Source: Microstegium vimineum
Lineage: Eukaryota; Streptophyta; Magnoliopsida; Poales; Poaceae
Direction: 5' to 3'
Assembly (NCBI GenBank): GCA_022036555.1
Contig: CM039133.1
Coordinates: forward strand, 40,500,718 to 40,564,717
DNA length: 64,000 bases
Shown here: in pieces, positions 12,101 to 22,362 of the stretch
Numbering within the stretch: position 1 is the first letter of the stretch
How the letters are laid out: every line of letters begins with the position of its first letter
Made by a program: the position numbers and the translations under genes
The notes under the pieces: model-generated
The model's input: only the letters and a program-made list of their open reading frames with translations
Database searches by the model: none
Told to the model about the DNA's origin: nothing

Positions 12101-12378
12101 TAACATCAATTTAAGGATACGAACCAATCTGACGGATTGATTGACCAAACTGAAAGGAGGTTGAGGTGAGGTGAGGTGACGCGAGAGAGATGGTTGGGTT
12201 CCTAGCACCTCGGAGTGCCATTGGAGCGGGTCAGCGACGCCGAGGATGTAATCGACCATGGACGTCCCGTCGGGGCGCGCGTGAAGCCGTACGCGCAGCA
12301 GAAGTCCACCGGCGGAAGGAGGTCCCGGAGTGGGCCAGCCAGCTCCGCCGCCCTCTCCTCCTCCGCCACAGCATTCAT
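9121..12378 (-). CDS. TAM41: Mitochondrial CDP-diacylglycerol synthase (TAM41/Mmp37 family), exon-1 lesion
   Basis: TAM41 makes CDP-diacylglycerol from phosphatidate and CTP at the inner mitochondrial membrane, feeding cardiolipin synthesis. Nine exons (minus): 12378-12209, 12069-12010, 11910-11842, 11741-11649, 11006-10902, 10799-10722, 10277-10152, 9492-9399, 9311-9121, all with GT-AG borders. Family motifs in order: SMVDYILGVADPLQWHSE, NLERNPGHYSRWM, GVGVYFNPFVEWRDK, YGVVRMRGLAMDVLTWDRFY, VHVLVDNWDIRKVNS, LSYMGDLRMLFAEDK, VKKIVEGSLQSFQLMYRPLL, NELFSVLPWTIQSQ and the C-terminal RQAVSGLLASGG. The exons total 986 nt. Adding 7 nt gives exactly 331 codons. In exon 1 the sequence CCAYGF shifts out of frame about 20 nt before SMVDYIL, where the family has its nucleotidyltransferase Gly-Ser motif. 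So either the allele is broken or the assembly has an error. Downstream exons are clean. Confidence 0.9.
9601..9853. mobile_element. Stowaway-like MITE in TAM41 intron 7
   Basis: Flanked by TA on both sides. The inward-facing ends read CTGACTCCGATCCAATATAAG and, on the other strand, CTCCATCTGATCCCAAATATAAG, the CTCC...ATATAAG pattern of Stowaway/Tc1-mariner MITEs. The interior is AT-rich without coding capacity. Confidence 0.7.
11034..11343. mobile_element. Tourist-like MITE in TAM41 intron 4
   Basis: The 16-nt perfect terminal inverted repeat GGCCCTGTTTAGTTCC lies at 11034-11049, with its complement at 11328-11343. The interior repeats ATTTTGGATTCC/AATATTTTGG motifs and GTTTAGTTCCAACC. The ends are typical of Tourist/PIF-Harbinger MITEs. 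Flanking trinucleotides (AGG / TAA) do not form a clean duplication, so the superfamily is likely but not proven. Confidence 0.65.
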
Positions 12379-13442
12379 TTTAGCCGCGCGCTCTAGTTGC
12401 TAAGAGCCTAGAAATTTAGGCCGGGGACGGGGGCGACGCGGTCGCCGGAGCTAGGGAGCCGCCGTCGGCGGCGGGGATTTAGAAGGCGGTGCTGAATCTG
12501 GGCCGTTGGTAAGTGGGTCGACGGTCTGCATTGCACGCCTTGTGCAACAAACGGCCCAATTAGAGCTAACTCCTATGCATTTTTGTTTCGTTTTTCTTCT
12601 TCTTCTATTATGCTGAATTGTTGATCCTATTTTAATAGCTCTATTCATGTAGTTCATTTTCAAAGGTTCATACTTGTATAATTTCTACCAGGAATTAGTT
12701 GAATTATAAGTATTTTAGTATACAAAATCATGCAACTGGGTTCATTTTAAAATATTCTTCACAAGTTTTTATATGTTTTCTTGTAAAAACAATGGTCACA
12801 AGACTCAAGTATAATTCTGAGATAAAATAAAGTGCGTGTCAAATGGCTGGCTAATTCTCTGTCACATGCGGCACCTCTCACATTTGCATCAAATTCAAGT
12901 TTGTTTCACAGCCAAGTTAAAAAAAAGTTAGAAAATATCCAACATACAATATCCTACTTCGTATATCATATTCAAATATAAATACTCAAACGGATATCTA
13001 ATAGGGATATAGAATGGACATTAATCTCCAACGCACCTAACACAATCCGTATTTGACTTTCAATCCAAGCGGAGGGAGAACTGTCCAAATTCATGTAATT
13101 CGTATACAGTGGTTCATATCCTATTCATTTTCATCCCTACAATTGTAAAGAACACAGCATCGCATATCAGAGACGAGATTACATATATCAGTTCTCATAT
13201 CAGTGTATTACAAGTCATACAAATTGGCCCACTGAAGCATCAACGTATCCTTCAAGTGAGACAGAAGGTAAGTACAACCTGATCAATTTGCAATGCCAGG
13301 TGCGCCTGTCTTAGTTTAACGTTTAAAAATACAAGAATCACCGAATCACTATGAGGTATCCCCACATGCTTTCTGCGTGATGTCATCTCCATGTGAGTGC
13401 TGTAAGAATTTGATCAGAAACAATAGCTCCAAAATTGCTAGG
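12379..13442. other. Intergenic region between TAM41 and the Maf-like gene
   Basis: Holds the TAM41 upstream region (minus strand, GC-rich to about 12500) and the downstream flank of the Maf-like gene. The rest is AT-rich. No further gene or clear transposon was recognised. Confidence 0.5.
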
Positions 13443-16400
13443 CTAAGTAGACAGTGCGTCATGAATTAGCTTGTTTGCGATCTCCTTTGAGAGCCCCATT
13501 ACACTATCACTAGAACCAACCTGCACAAGTCAAGGAACTAGTTCATATTTATATGAATGGAAACAAAAACCCTACAAGACTACCAAGATAAGGTGAATGA
13601 GACACTGACCACTGCTTCAACAAACGGCAGCGTCAATGGATGTTCAAGCAGCAAGCCACCTGCAACCCTAAATACTACTCCCTCATCGATCTAGCAAATA
13701 GGGCAGAGAAAAAAAACTCATTGACATAACAACATGGCAAATATGAAAATATTGAAGCTCGTGATGGTAATCCAGCATTCAAGTAGAATAAATGAGCACA
13801 TACCAAGCTCTCGATGACCTCTTCTGGTATATCGTGGAAATAAACCTGCGGAGTGTAGAATGATGATGCAAAACTTCCTTGGTCAATTATCATCCATAAA
13901 TATTACATTTAAGACAAAAACTTCCTTTTGACACAATAAATTTGAAGAATCTTGTCTAGCAAATATTCATTCCCCTACATCTGTGAATTTCATTTGCATT
14001 GGACCATCTATCCTCTTGCACTAGTAAATCTGATTTGAATGGCAACATAACAAGAGTAGCCTTAATGTTGGTTAAAAAGAGAAAATTACCTCAGCTTTGT
14101 CCAAACTCCCAAGTCGTTTCCCAGTTGTAAGATTAGTTACAACTACAGACCCAACAGTTGACACATGACCTCCAGAATAGCCTGGAGAAGATTATGATTC
14201 ACTTAATAAGCAAATGCATTAAAATATTGTGAAACAGACTTGTAGTGGACAGCAAAACCTTTCAGGAATTGACGTGCTTCTTCCTTGGTGGTTGGCTTTT
14301 CTCTAATAATCCCTTCATGGACGACCACCTCAAAGTCAACTACAATTCAGTATGCAATCATACAAATGATAACACACTAGCAAAAATAAAAGATAAGATA
14401 CATTCCACCACAACTGTGGCATACAAATTCCACCCAAATTAGGAGTGCAGAGGTACTCAAGACATACTATGTCAGAAGTGATCAGGAGTGTGGGTTGATT
14501 GCCTTCTTTCGGGTAATCAGCAATGTTCAGTCTGGACATGATAGCATCAGCCTGAAAAATGCTTAAAGTAGTTAACTAATGCTGGGGTACAAAAAAAAAA
14601 GTTGGTGCTAGATGAACAACCAAGGCCCAATTTGGCTGGACATTTCTCCAGCCTCCTTGTCCTCCCACAGAAAGAAGTATTAGTTTTCATGTAGCTTTAA
14701 AAACAAGTATGTGTGAAAAATTTGTTCGTCACAAGCAAAACTGAAGCCCATGTTGAAGTCAATCCTAACCATTACATTTGATCACAAATCCAGGCAGACT
14801 GATGCAGGCAACTAAATGGGAACACAGGCACAGCAAAAAATGTGAATACATCAATTTCAACACATTACTGACCATTTTGTGCATTGAATCTGTTGTGTAA
14901 TATGGTATGCATCCAGAAAATTTACATAAACTTTAAGGATCTTCCTAATTTTATGCTTCAGATGTCCAGCTAAACTCCTAAAGAAGTTGCAAACTTATCC
15001 AACTGCTACGAACTATCAACTAACCACAAGAATATAGTTATAAGATCACAAATCAGATCCCAAGTGAATCTTAGTCATATTTTTGCGTCATAAAAGGAAG
15101 CTACAAAAATCCAAAAATTATGAACATTTTTTAATGATGCTTAGGATCACTGAAAAACTCACTTATATCGTGTAATGCATGAACACCTCATCTTTTTCAC
15201 TAAGTATCACAATGGTGCATGTCTATGCACATAACTATTACATCCATTACTGCCGATATTGAGATGCCAAACAGGTCTCACTGCATAGGTATGCAATGCA
15301 ATAACACTTACTGAGTGAAAAAAAAAAGAAAAACACATGCATAAAAAGGATATGAATGGTATGTGGGAAACCAAATTGCATCCTAGAAACTCTTAGAAAA
15401 TCTATAAAACGAGTTGACTTTATTTAAAAGCAGTCATGGTACTATGGTAAAAACTAATGGTTTGGTTTGAAATCAACAAAGAAAATAAGTCTCTCAAATC
15501 TTGTTTTACATTCTTTTGGAGATTTGATGCTCCTCAATTATTAGCTATGCAAATTCAGAACAACTTCAGGAGGCAACTGAAGCAGTGAATAGCAAAATAC
15601 AAAACCGAAAAAAAAAATCCCAGAAAAATATGAAGATTCATCCAAGACTTCACACAGAAGTGTACTTATATGATCAATCCCTTCAGCAGTCTTGAGAAGA
15701 GAATCCATTTCTTTGTTGCTGGATGGCCAGGTTCAGCACATGACCATGTATATTGAATGATACTTTGGTCGGTCGACCATGCAAAAAGTTTCCACCACCC
15801 TGAACCTGGAGTATACTTTATTTGTTCTCAAATCAAAATGATTTATGTACAAAATTCCAGCATTCATTGCAGAACACTATTTTTATATATTCAGGGATTC
15901 AGAGAAAAAATATCTTGTTGATGAGGGTTATTCCAATAAAAAGACCTTTTCTATGTGTTGCGAATGACAAAAGTTCCACCTACTGAACTTTCATGTGTGT
16001 TCTCATGCAGATTGAAGAAAATAAAGGCATCGCATAGTTTCATATATAACCACAAATGAAAAAAAAATATTTTGAACTCCCAATACAACGCACAAAAGGA
16101 CTGTCTTACTACAGGTAGAATATTATAGCAACAACTTGCAGCACCCAGCAACGCATTTGTAATTGAACCATACAAATCATCACATTGGCAACTGGATGTA
16201 ACTGCAGAAGCTACAACATAGCACAACGCATAGCATTGTCTCACCAAAGGGGGAGAAAAAAACAGGACATTTTGTTTCTGTGCCTACCTTGGCCTCTGCG
16301 AGGACCATCACCAGGTCATCAGGATTCTCCCTCCTGATGCTCTTCTCGTCGATGTCCGCAGTCTGAAACCATATACAGAAAGACAAACAAATCCATAAGC

Positions 16401-16664
16401 ATTCCATTTCAACGGCAGAATCAGAGCGGTCAGCGGCAAAGCAGAGCAGCACGACCCACCATGACCTGGAACTCGAGCCCCATCTCCTCTAGGATATGCT
16501 TTCGCGCCACCGACGACGACCCCAGGATCAGCTGCGGCGGGACGAAGCCACAGACGGCCGGGCCGACGGTCAGGACAAGTTGTTCTTGTTGGATTGAGAA
16601 ATTGATGAGGAGGACGAACCTTGAAAGGCTGCTGCCTGGCGGGCGGTGAGGAGCCCGTGGCCAT
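13443..16664 (-). CDS. Maf-like nucleotide pyrophosphatase
   Basis: Maf/HAM1-fold proteins hydrolyse non-canonical or modified nucleoside triphosphates to the monophosphate, cleaning the nucleotide pool. Nine GT-AG exons (minus): 16664-16620, 16531-16460, 16362-16288, 14551-14468, 14328-14259, 14181-14090, 13845-13804, 13690-13610, 13520-13443. They sum to 639 nt, giving 212 aa with no stop. Visible motifs: PFK-LILGSSSVARKHILEEMG (substrate-binding Ser-rich loop and Arg), TADIDEKSIRRENPDDLVM, TSDI-VVVHEGIIREKPTTKEEA (catalytic Asp and the Lys-Pro motif), GYSGGHVSTVGSVVVTNLTTG, YFHDIPEEVIESL, GGLLLEHPL and VGSSDSVMGLS. The length is typical for plant Maf-like proteins. I chose MATGSSPP as the start; an in-frame upstream Met at about 16721 could add 19 residues. 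Intron 3 is long (1.7 kb). The gene appears intact. Confidence 0.92.
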
Positions 16665-17598
16665 GGGGCTCTTGCGCGCGGTGACGCGAGGACGGCCGCG
16701 TCGCGTCGGCGGAGGTTCCACCTGGAAGACGGGGGCGGCGCTGCTGGGAAGTGGGGACAGAGTGCGGCAGCCGCAAAACCTGTGTGGGAGAGGATATGGC
16801 CCCCGGGGCGAAACGCTGCAAGGTGTTCAGGGAAAATTGCAATTACGTCCAAGGATGAACGAGTTCTGATGTAATGACATCAGATAAGGCGAATTATATA
16901 ATTAATACTTTATTAGAAATGACAGAACATTGCGCAGATTTGACTAAAGATTGAATAGAAATATAGAATTATGTTGTTGTTTAAGCAAAAGACTTATCGC
17001 ATAATCGTAAGAGTCGTATTATAATTACTAGCAAAAAAAAATGTTCGTGAGATGCAACGGAGATCCGATCGCTGACCTCCATGTGTACCCACCATCGTTT
17101 TCGCGCACGCCTACGACTTCCAACAGCGACGACTTCAGATGTGCCCACCACGCTGCGCCATCTTCCTCCAGCCTCGCAAGCCCCAAACACCACCGTAGAC
17201 CGCGACACCAGTCAAGAGCCGATGTCGAACCTCGTACTCCACCGCCGAGTGCGCGACCCAACATGTGGTCACGCCAGATCGAGCTCTGCCGCTCTAGTTC
17301 CCTCGTCGACTTGACACGTTGGCCCGTCACGTCTCTGCCTCCACCTCATCGACGATTCACGGGCTCAACAATGTCGTTGGTTAGATTTATTAGATTGATT
17401 TGATAAGTTGTTGTCCTATTAAGGTAATCTGATTTGGATTTATATGGTAATCGTATTTGGGACTTACCCTATTTGGGACAGGAGACCTAAGCTAGTTGAA
17501 GCAGCCGAGTGGCTTACGTATTTTATTTAATTTTAATTATATGGCGGTTGTTTCTCAATTTCTATAATATTTGTATTTGGATTTAACTCCAATTTTAG
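16665..17598. other. Maf upstream region and intergenic DNA
   Basis: GC-rich just upstream of the Maf start, then AT-rich. A 120-codon plus-strand open frame at 17041-17403 is Ser/Pro/Arg-rich without a recognised domain and is not called as a gene. No clear transposon ends were seen. Confidence 0.4.
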
Positions 17599-17896
17599 TA
17601 AATTTCAAGTTACAACGTGTATTGGAGTAGAACACAATCCAAATAGACATAGATGAACATTCATGGAGTTAGTTAGGGAAAGACGTACCAAAAATAGGTA
17701 AGTTTCAAGTGGCAACTCGTATTGGAGTAGAACACAATCCAAATAGACATAGACGAACATTCATGGAGTTAGCTAGAGAAAGACGGACCAAAAATAGGTA
17801 AGTTTCAAGTAACAACTCGTATTGGAGTATAACACAATTCAAATAGACATAGACGAACATTCATTGAGTTAGTTAGGGAAAGACGAACCAAAAAAT
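17599..17896. repeat. Three tandem copies of a 100-bp unit
   Basis: The motif TTTCAAGT recurs at exactly 100-bp spacing (17603, 17703, 17803). Each unit contains CTCGTATTGGAGTAGAACAC (one copy has GTGTATTGGAGTAG, one GAGTATAACAC), then CATAGACGAACATTCATGGA and AGAAAGACGGACC variants. A fourth, diverged unit lies immediately right of the Copia element (28483-28580), followed by the same AAATTTTGCCTCTTTATTAAT tail found after unit 3. Confidence 0.85.
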
Positions 17897-18025
17897 TGGC
17901 TGAAATTTTGCCTCTTTATTAATATATATATAGGTATAGACAAGCAAACTTGCCCATGCGTTGCAACGGGAGAAAAGAATTAAATATTAGTAAAAAAACT
18001 GGCGCACTGCACGTATTGCTCTGAT

Positions 18026-18133
18026 GCTCTCAACGACTACACAGAGTCCATCTGCACGCATCCGTGCTTGTGCGTCTATGCTCTCAACGACTACACGGAG
18101 TCCATCTGCACGCATCCGTGTTTGCGTGTCTAT
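18026..18133. repeat. 54-bp tandem duplication
   Basis: Two copies (18026-18079 and 18080-18133), starting GCTCTCAACGACTACAC, differ at only a few positions. No function is suggested. Confidence 0.8.
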
Positions 18134-18345
18134 CTGCGGTAGGTTGCTCCACGATCTCCTTTGCGCCTGTACCGATAGCTCCACCCGAATCCGCTAGAGA
18201 TCACATCTTTCCACCAAATCTGGCCAGGCTTGCAGCGCAATCGGCATACACAGACCCAATCTATGTAGTGTCGTGGGCTGTTGGCCGAGCGAGACTAATA
18301 ACGCGGATCAACTCGGGTTCGTCGACCCGCTCAGGCAGGTATAGT

Positions 18346-20280
18346 TGAAAGATCTCTAGTGTTTTGGGTAATTGATGAAACCTAAGTACTAACCTAACTC
18401 TAAGTGTAAGTAGGCTTAGTACACAAGGTACAGATGAAGGAGACAAGTGATGGAGCATTGGAGGCTAAGGAGGAAGCTAGCAAAGGTTCCACACTTGGAA
18501 AAGAAGATAAGAGGAGGAAACCCTAAAGCTATTCAAGGCAAAGGTATAACTAGGGATTTTCATTTTGGTGATCAAGACACCTAGTGGGTGTGATTACATT
18601 TAGGATAGGTAACCGTACTATGAAGAGGAGGAAATAGTTAGTGGTTACACCTATCAAGTGCCATTAGGAGCTCATTACATGCATTGCATCTAATCCTAAT
18701 GAACAACCCTTGTAAAACTTGTTAAAATATGCCACACACATGCACAAGTCAGTGAAACACTTGGTGATGGCACATGAGAAGCAAGGGAAGCAAAAGAGAA
18801 GAAGGTTCTGATCAAGACAGGAGCTCCGGACCAGTCTGTATGTGAGCACCGGACTATTGAAAGTGGTCCGATGGTTCAGACTCAGGCAGGGCTCAGATAG
18901 TGAAGCTTCGGACTAGTGGTCCGGTGGTGCATCGGACTATCAGAAGACTGGTTTTCAGAAGTCCGGTGGCTCAGCAGGAAATCAAGACAAGCTCCGGACC
19001 AGGCGAAATGGTCCGGTGGTCAGCTTCGGACTGGTGGTCCGAAGCACTGGCACTCACTGCATGAAATCGTCAAAGGACTGGAGAAGCTCCGGACCAAAGG
19101 ATATGGTCCGGTGGTGAGCTCCGGACCAGAAGTCCGGAGCATGGGTGCTTACTGTACTCCAAGTTGGAGCTAAGGCAAAAGCGTCGGACCAGGGGCTCCG
19201 GACTATGGCAAGTGGTCCGGAGGTCAGATGGTTTGAATCTCCAACGGTCAAATTCAGAAGACAGAGGACACGTGGCGCATGCAGAAGCGTCGGACTAGGC
19301 TCCGGACCAGGCGTCGGACCATACCGTCGGACCATGTGCATTGGTCGGGTGGTCTGGAAAGTAGTCTGGTGGTCACGTTCTGCAGCTCCAAAAAGAGAAA
19401 AAAACGGCTAGTTTCTTTGAGGAGGCTATATAAGGGTATGTGACTGGTTCAAGGAACCACTCTTGCACATTTGGCTGATTGCATACTCTTGTGAGCAAAC
19501 CACACACACTCCCACTCATCTCTCTTAGTTGATTGTTCATCCATTCGAGAAGATAGAGTGATCAAGTGCATTGCATGAGTGTTTCATCTTAGTGGCACTT
19601 GGGAGTTGATACCGCTGCTAGTTTCTTGTTACTCTTGGTGATTGCCTTCACCTAGACGGTTTGGAGCAAGCGGTGTGGATTCTAGAAGCTTGGTGATTGT
19701 GCTTCGTCGACCACAAGTGAAGATTGTGAGGGGTTCTTGTGCCTTTCCCACGGGAGATCACAAAGGTAACTCTAGTGGATTGCGCGTGTCTTGGAGAACC
19801 CTTATCTTGTGTTGGTTGTGAGGCACCCGGTGACGGGTTTGGCGTGTGATGCCAATTAGCTCTTGAACCTCCAAGTGAGCCGACACAACAAGGACGTAGC
19901 TAGTGGGGAAACTAGTGAACCTTGGTGAAAAATCAAGTGTCATCCTTGTGTGATTGATTGGTGTTCTTAGAGCTCTCAACTTGATTGGATCAATCCTCTA
20001 CTCGGCGGTATAATCACTTTCACCTCCTTTGCATTTACCTTATTTATACTTGTTTAGTATATTAGGTTGTGCCTAGAGGGCAACTAGTCTTGACTAGGAT
20101 TTGAGTGCTCCTAGAGCTATATTAGGATAGCAATTGTGGTAGGAGGCTTCGCATCCATTAGTTTGCTAGTGCTAGTCTAGCTTCGCCATCTTGCTATCTA
20201 ACTTGTTGTTAAGAATTGTTTTTAGATTTCGAATTTAGGCTATTCACCCCCCCCCCTCTAGCCTTGGATAGGACCTTTCA
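18346..20280 (+). repeat. 5' LTR of the SIRE-type element
   Basis: Bounded by TGAAAGATCTC and GGACCTTTCA. The U3 part (about 18800-19350) is packed with CGGACC/GGTCCG hexamers in both orientations. A TATA box follows at 19427. The 3' end has a poly-C run in TATTCACCCCC. Confidence 0.95.
19427..19434 (+). promoter_or_regulatory. TATA box of the 5' LTR
   Basis: CTATATAAGGG lies downstream of the GGTCCG-rich U3. The same box is at 27627 in the 3' LTR, and a variant (CTATTTAAGG) at about 56124 in the solo LTR, which supports a conserved pol II promoter. Confidence 0.75.
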
Positions 20281-20282
20281 AG

Positions 20283-20297
20283 TGGTATTAGAGCTAG
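20283..20297 (+). other. Primer-binding site
   Basis: TGGTATTAGAGCTAG starts 2 nt after the LTR. It is a one-mismatch relative of the plant initiator tRNA-Met primer site TGGTATCAGAGC. Confidence 0.85.
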
Positions 20298-20337
20298 TAC
20301 ACCGTTGATTTGAGGCTTAACAACCTACGGTGTGATC

Positions 20338-22320
20338 ATGGCTCATATCAACAACATGAAGAAACCACCAAGATTTTATGGTTCCAACTATGGCTATTGG
20401 AAGGTCAAGATGACCGCACACATCAAGTTAATTAGCCGGAAGGTGTGGCTTGTGGTGGACAAGAAGTTTGAAGTTGCAAATGTGGAAGCTCTAACTACAC
20501 AAGAGGAAGAGAAGCTTCAACACAATGACATTGCTCTTAGTGCTATCCATGAGGCTCTTGATGAAAAGGTCTTTGAACAAATCAAGAATCTAGAGAGTGC
20601 TCATGAAGCTTGGAAGAAGCTTGAAGAATCATTTGAGGGCACACAAGCCGTCAAGGGGGCCAAGGAATATATTCTCAAGGAGAAGTTTGCTAGCTTCAAG
20701 ATGAAGGATGATCTCACGGCTCTTGGTGAGAAGGTTGAGGACAAGGACTTCTCTCACAAGTTCTTGAGGTGTCTTCCATCCCGGTTTGACACACTTGTGA
20801 CCTTGATTGTGAGAAGTGGGCTAGACACCATGACTCCGAATCAAGTCTTGGGAGATGTCATGACTCAAGATGCTTATCGAGAGAACAAGGAAGAAGATGT
20901 CAAGAAGGAAGACAAGAAGGATGAGAAGAATAAGAGTGTAGTATTCAAAGCTACATCATCAAGCAAGAGCAAGGGCAAGAGTAAGATTGAAGAATCTAGT
21001 GAAAGTGAAGACCAAAGTGCTAGTGATCTTGATGAATAGGAGATGGCTCTCTTTAGGAGGAAATTTGGAAGATTCATGAAGAAGAAGGGCTATGGTGTAA
21101 GAAGAAAGAAGACTTCTTTCAAGAATCATGATGAACCAAGGAAGTGCTTCAAGTGTGGAAGCTTTGATCATCTCATTGTTCATTGTTCTTACAATAGTGA
21201 CAAGGATGATAATGATCACAAGAAGAGAGGCAAGAAAGAGAAGAAGCCTCTATTTGACAACAACAAAAAGAAGAAAGGCTACTCTCATATTGTCACTTGG
21301 GATAATGATTCTTCTTGTGGTGATGATAGTGATCAAGAAAGGAAGACCACTACCAAGAAGAAGGCTTTTGCAAGTATTGCAATGAGGGACAAGATCTCTC
21401 TATTTGACACTCCATCATCATGCTTCATGGCTAAGTCCACTATGGTACTTTATCATGATGAGAGTGAGAGTGAGAGCGATAGTGATAGTGAGGATCCCTC
21501 AAAGGAGGAACTCATGGACATGCTTGAGCAAGCTAAGGATTACATTGACAAGAACAGGAAGGAGTGCAAGGAATTGCGCAAGGCCAATATGGCTCTTGAG
21601 AAAAAACTTGATGAGGCCGTAGCATCTCATGAGAGGCTAATGGAAACCCATGAGAAGCTAGTGAAGTCTCACTCTAAGCTTAAAAGAGCTCACTCCTCCC
21701 TCCTTGACCAAAGTAAGAAAGAGATTGCTTAAACATGTGACATGTGAGTTACTTGTGATATTCTTGATGAATCTTTCTATACTCCTATCATTGTTGCTCC
21801 CACTAACCCCTCTTGTAGCACTACCACTTCTACTTCATCTACTAGTGATGGTTTGACTTGTGATGCCTCACTAATGGTGGAAAATGAAACCCTCAAGAAG
21901 GAGGTTACCAAGCTCAATCACTCCTTAGCTAAGGCTTATGGAGGTGAGGACCACTTGCTTATGTGCTTGGGTAGCCAAAGAGCTTATCTCTATAAAGAGG
22001 GGTTGGGCTATACCCCCAAGAAAGGCAAGGCCGCCTTTGTTTCTCACAAGACTCGTTTTGTGAAGAACACCGGTAGCTATTGCAAGAGTTGCAAGCAAGT
22101 TGATCACAATGAGCAAGCAAGCAAGAACAAGAAGGCCAAGCAAGATGTATCCTCCATGAGAGTTGATTCATTCTATGTACTTTCCAAGGGTACTAATGGT
22201 GTTCATGCCAAGTTTGTTGGTGCACCATGGATGGCTTCCAAGAAGTCCATTTGGGTACCAAAATCTTTGGTAACTAACCTTGGAGGACCCAAGCAAGTTT
22301 GGGTACCTAAAAAGAATTGA
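20338..22320 (+). pseudogene. SIRE-type gag
   Basis: Gag packages the RNA genome. From the ATG at 20338 one frame runs to 22320 with three stops: TAG at 21037, TAA at 21730 and TGA at 21745. It contains the Copia Gag core (FYGSNYGYWKVKMTAHI, later LESAHEAWKKLEESFEG), Lys/Glu/Ser-rich linkers, a CCHC knuckle (CFKCGSFDHLIVHC, about 21148-21189) and a coiled-coil extension rich in Glu, Lys and Leu. It ends with WVPKSLVTNLGGPKQVWVPK, typical of long SIRE-like Gags. Gag and pol share a reading frame and are separated by TGA (22318) and TAG (22333). Confidence 0.9.
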
Positions 22321-22362
22321 TCTCTCTTGTAGGTCAATTACAAAGCCGAAGGGAGGCATTGT

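Noticed and set aside
17041..17403. 120-codon ORF rich in Ser, Pro and Arg
   Set aside because: No recognisable domain or splice context, and overlapping open frames on both strands.
17599..17896. CRISPR-like array
   Set aside because: Units are contiguous 100-bp repeats with no unique spacers, in a plant genome.
18916..19411. Open frames inside the LTR U3
   Set aside because: They arise from the repeated GGTCCG/CGGACC motif, exist on both strands and recur in the other LTR; no domain.
20874..21219. Minus-strand open frames within gag
   Set aside because: Shadows of the Lys/Glu/Ser-rich Gag coding sequence.
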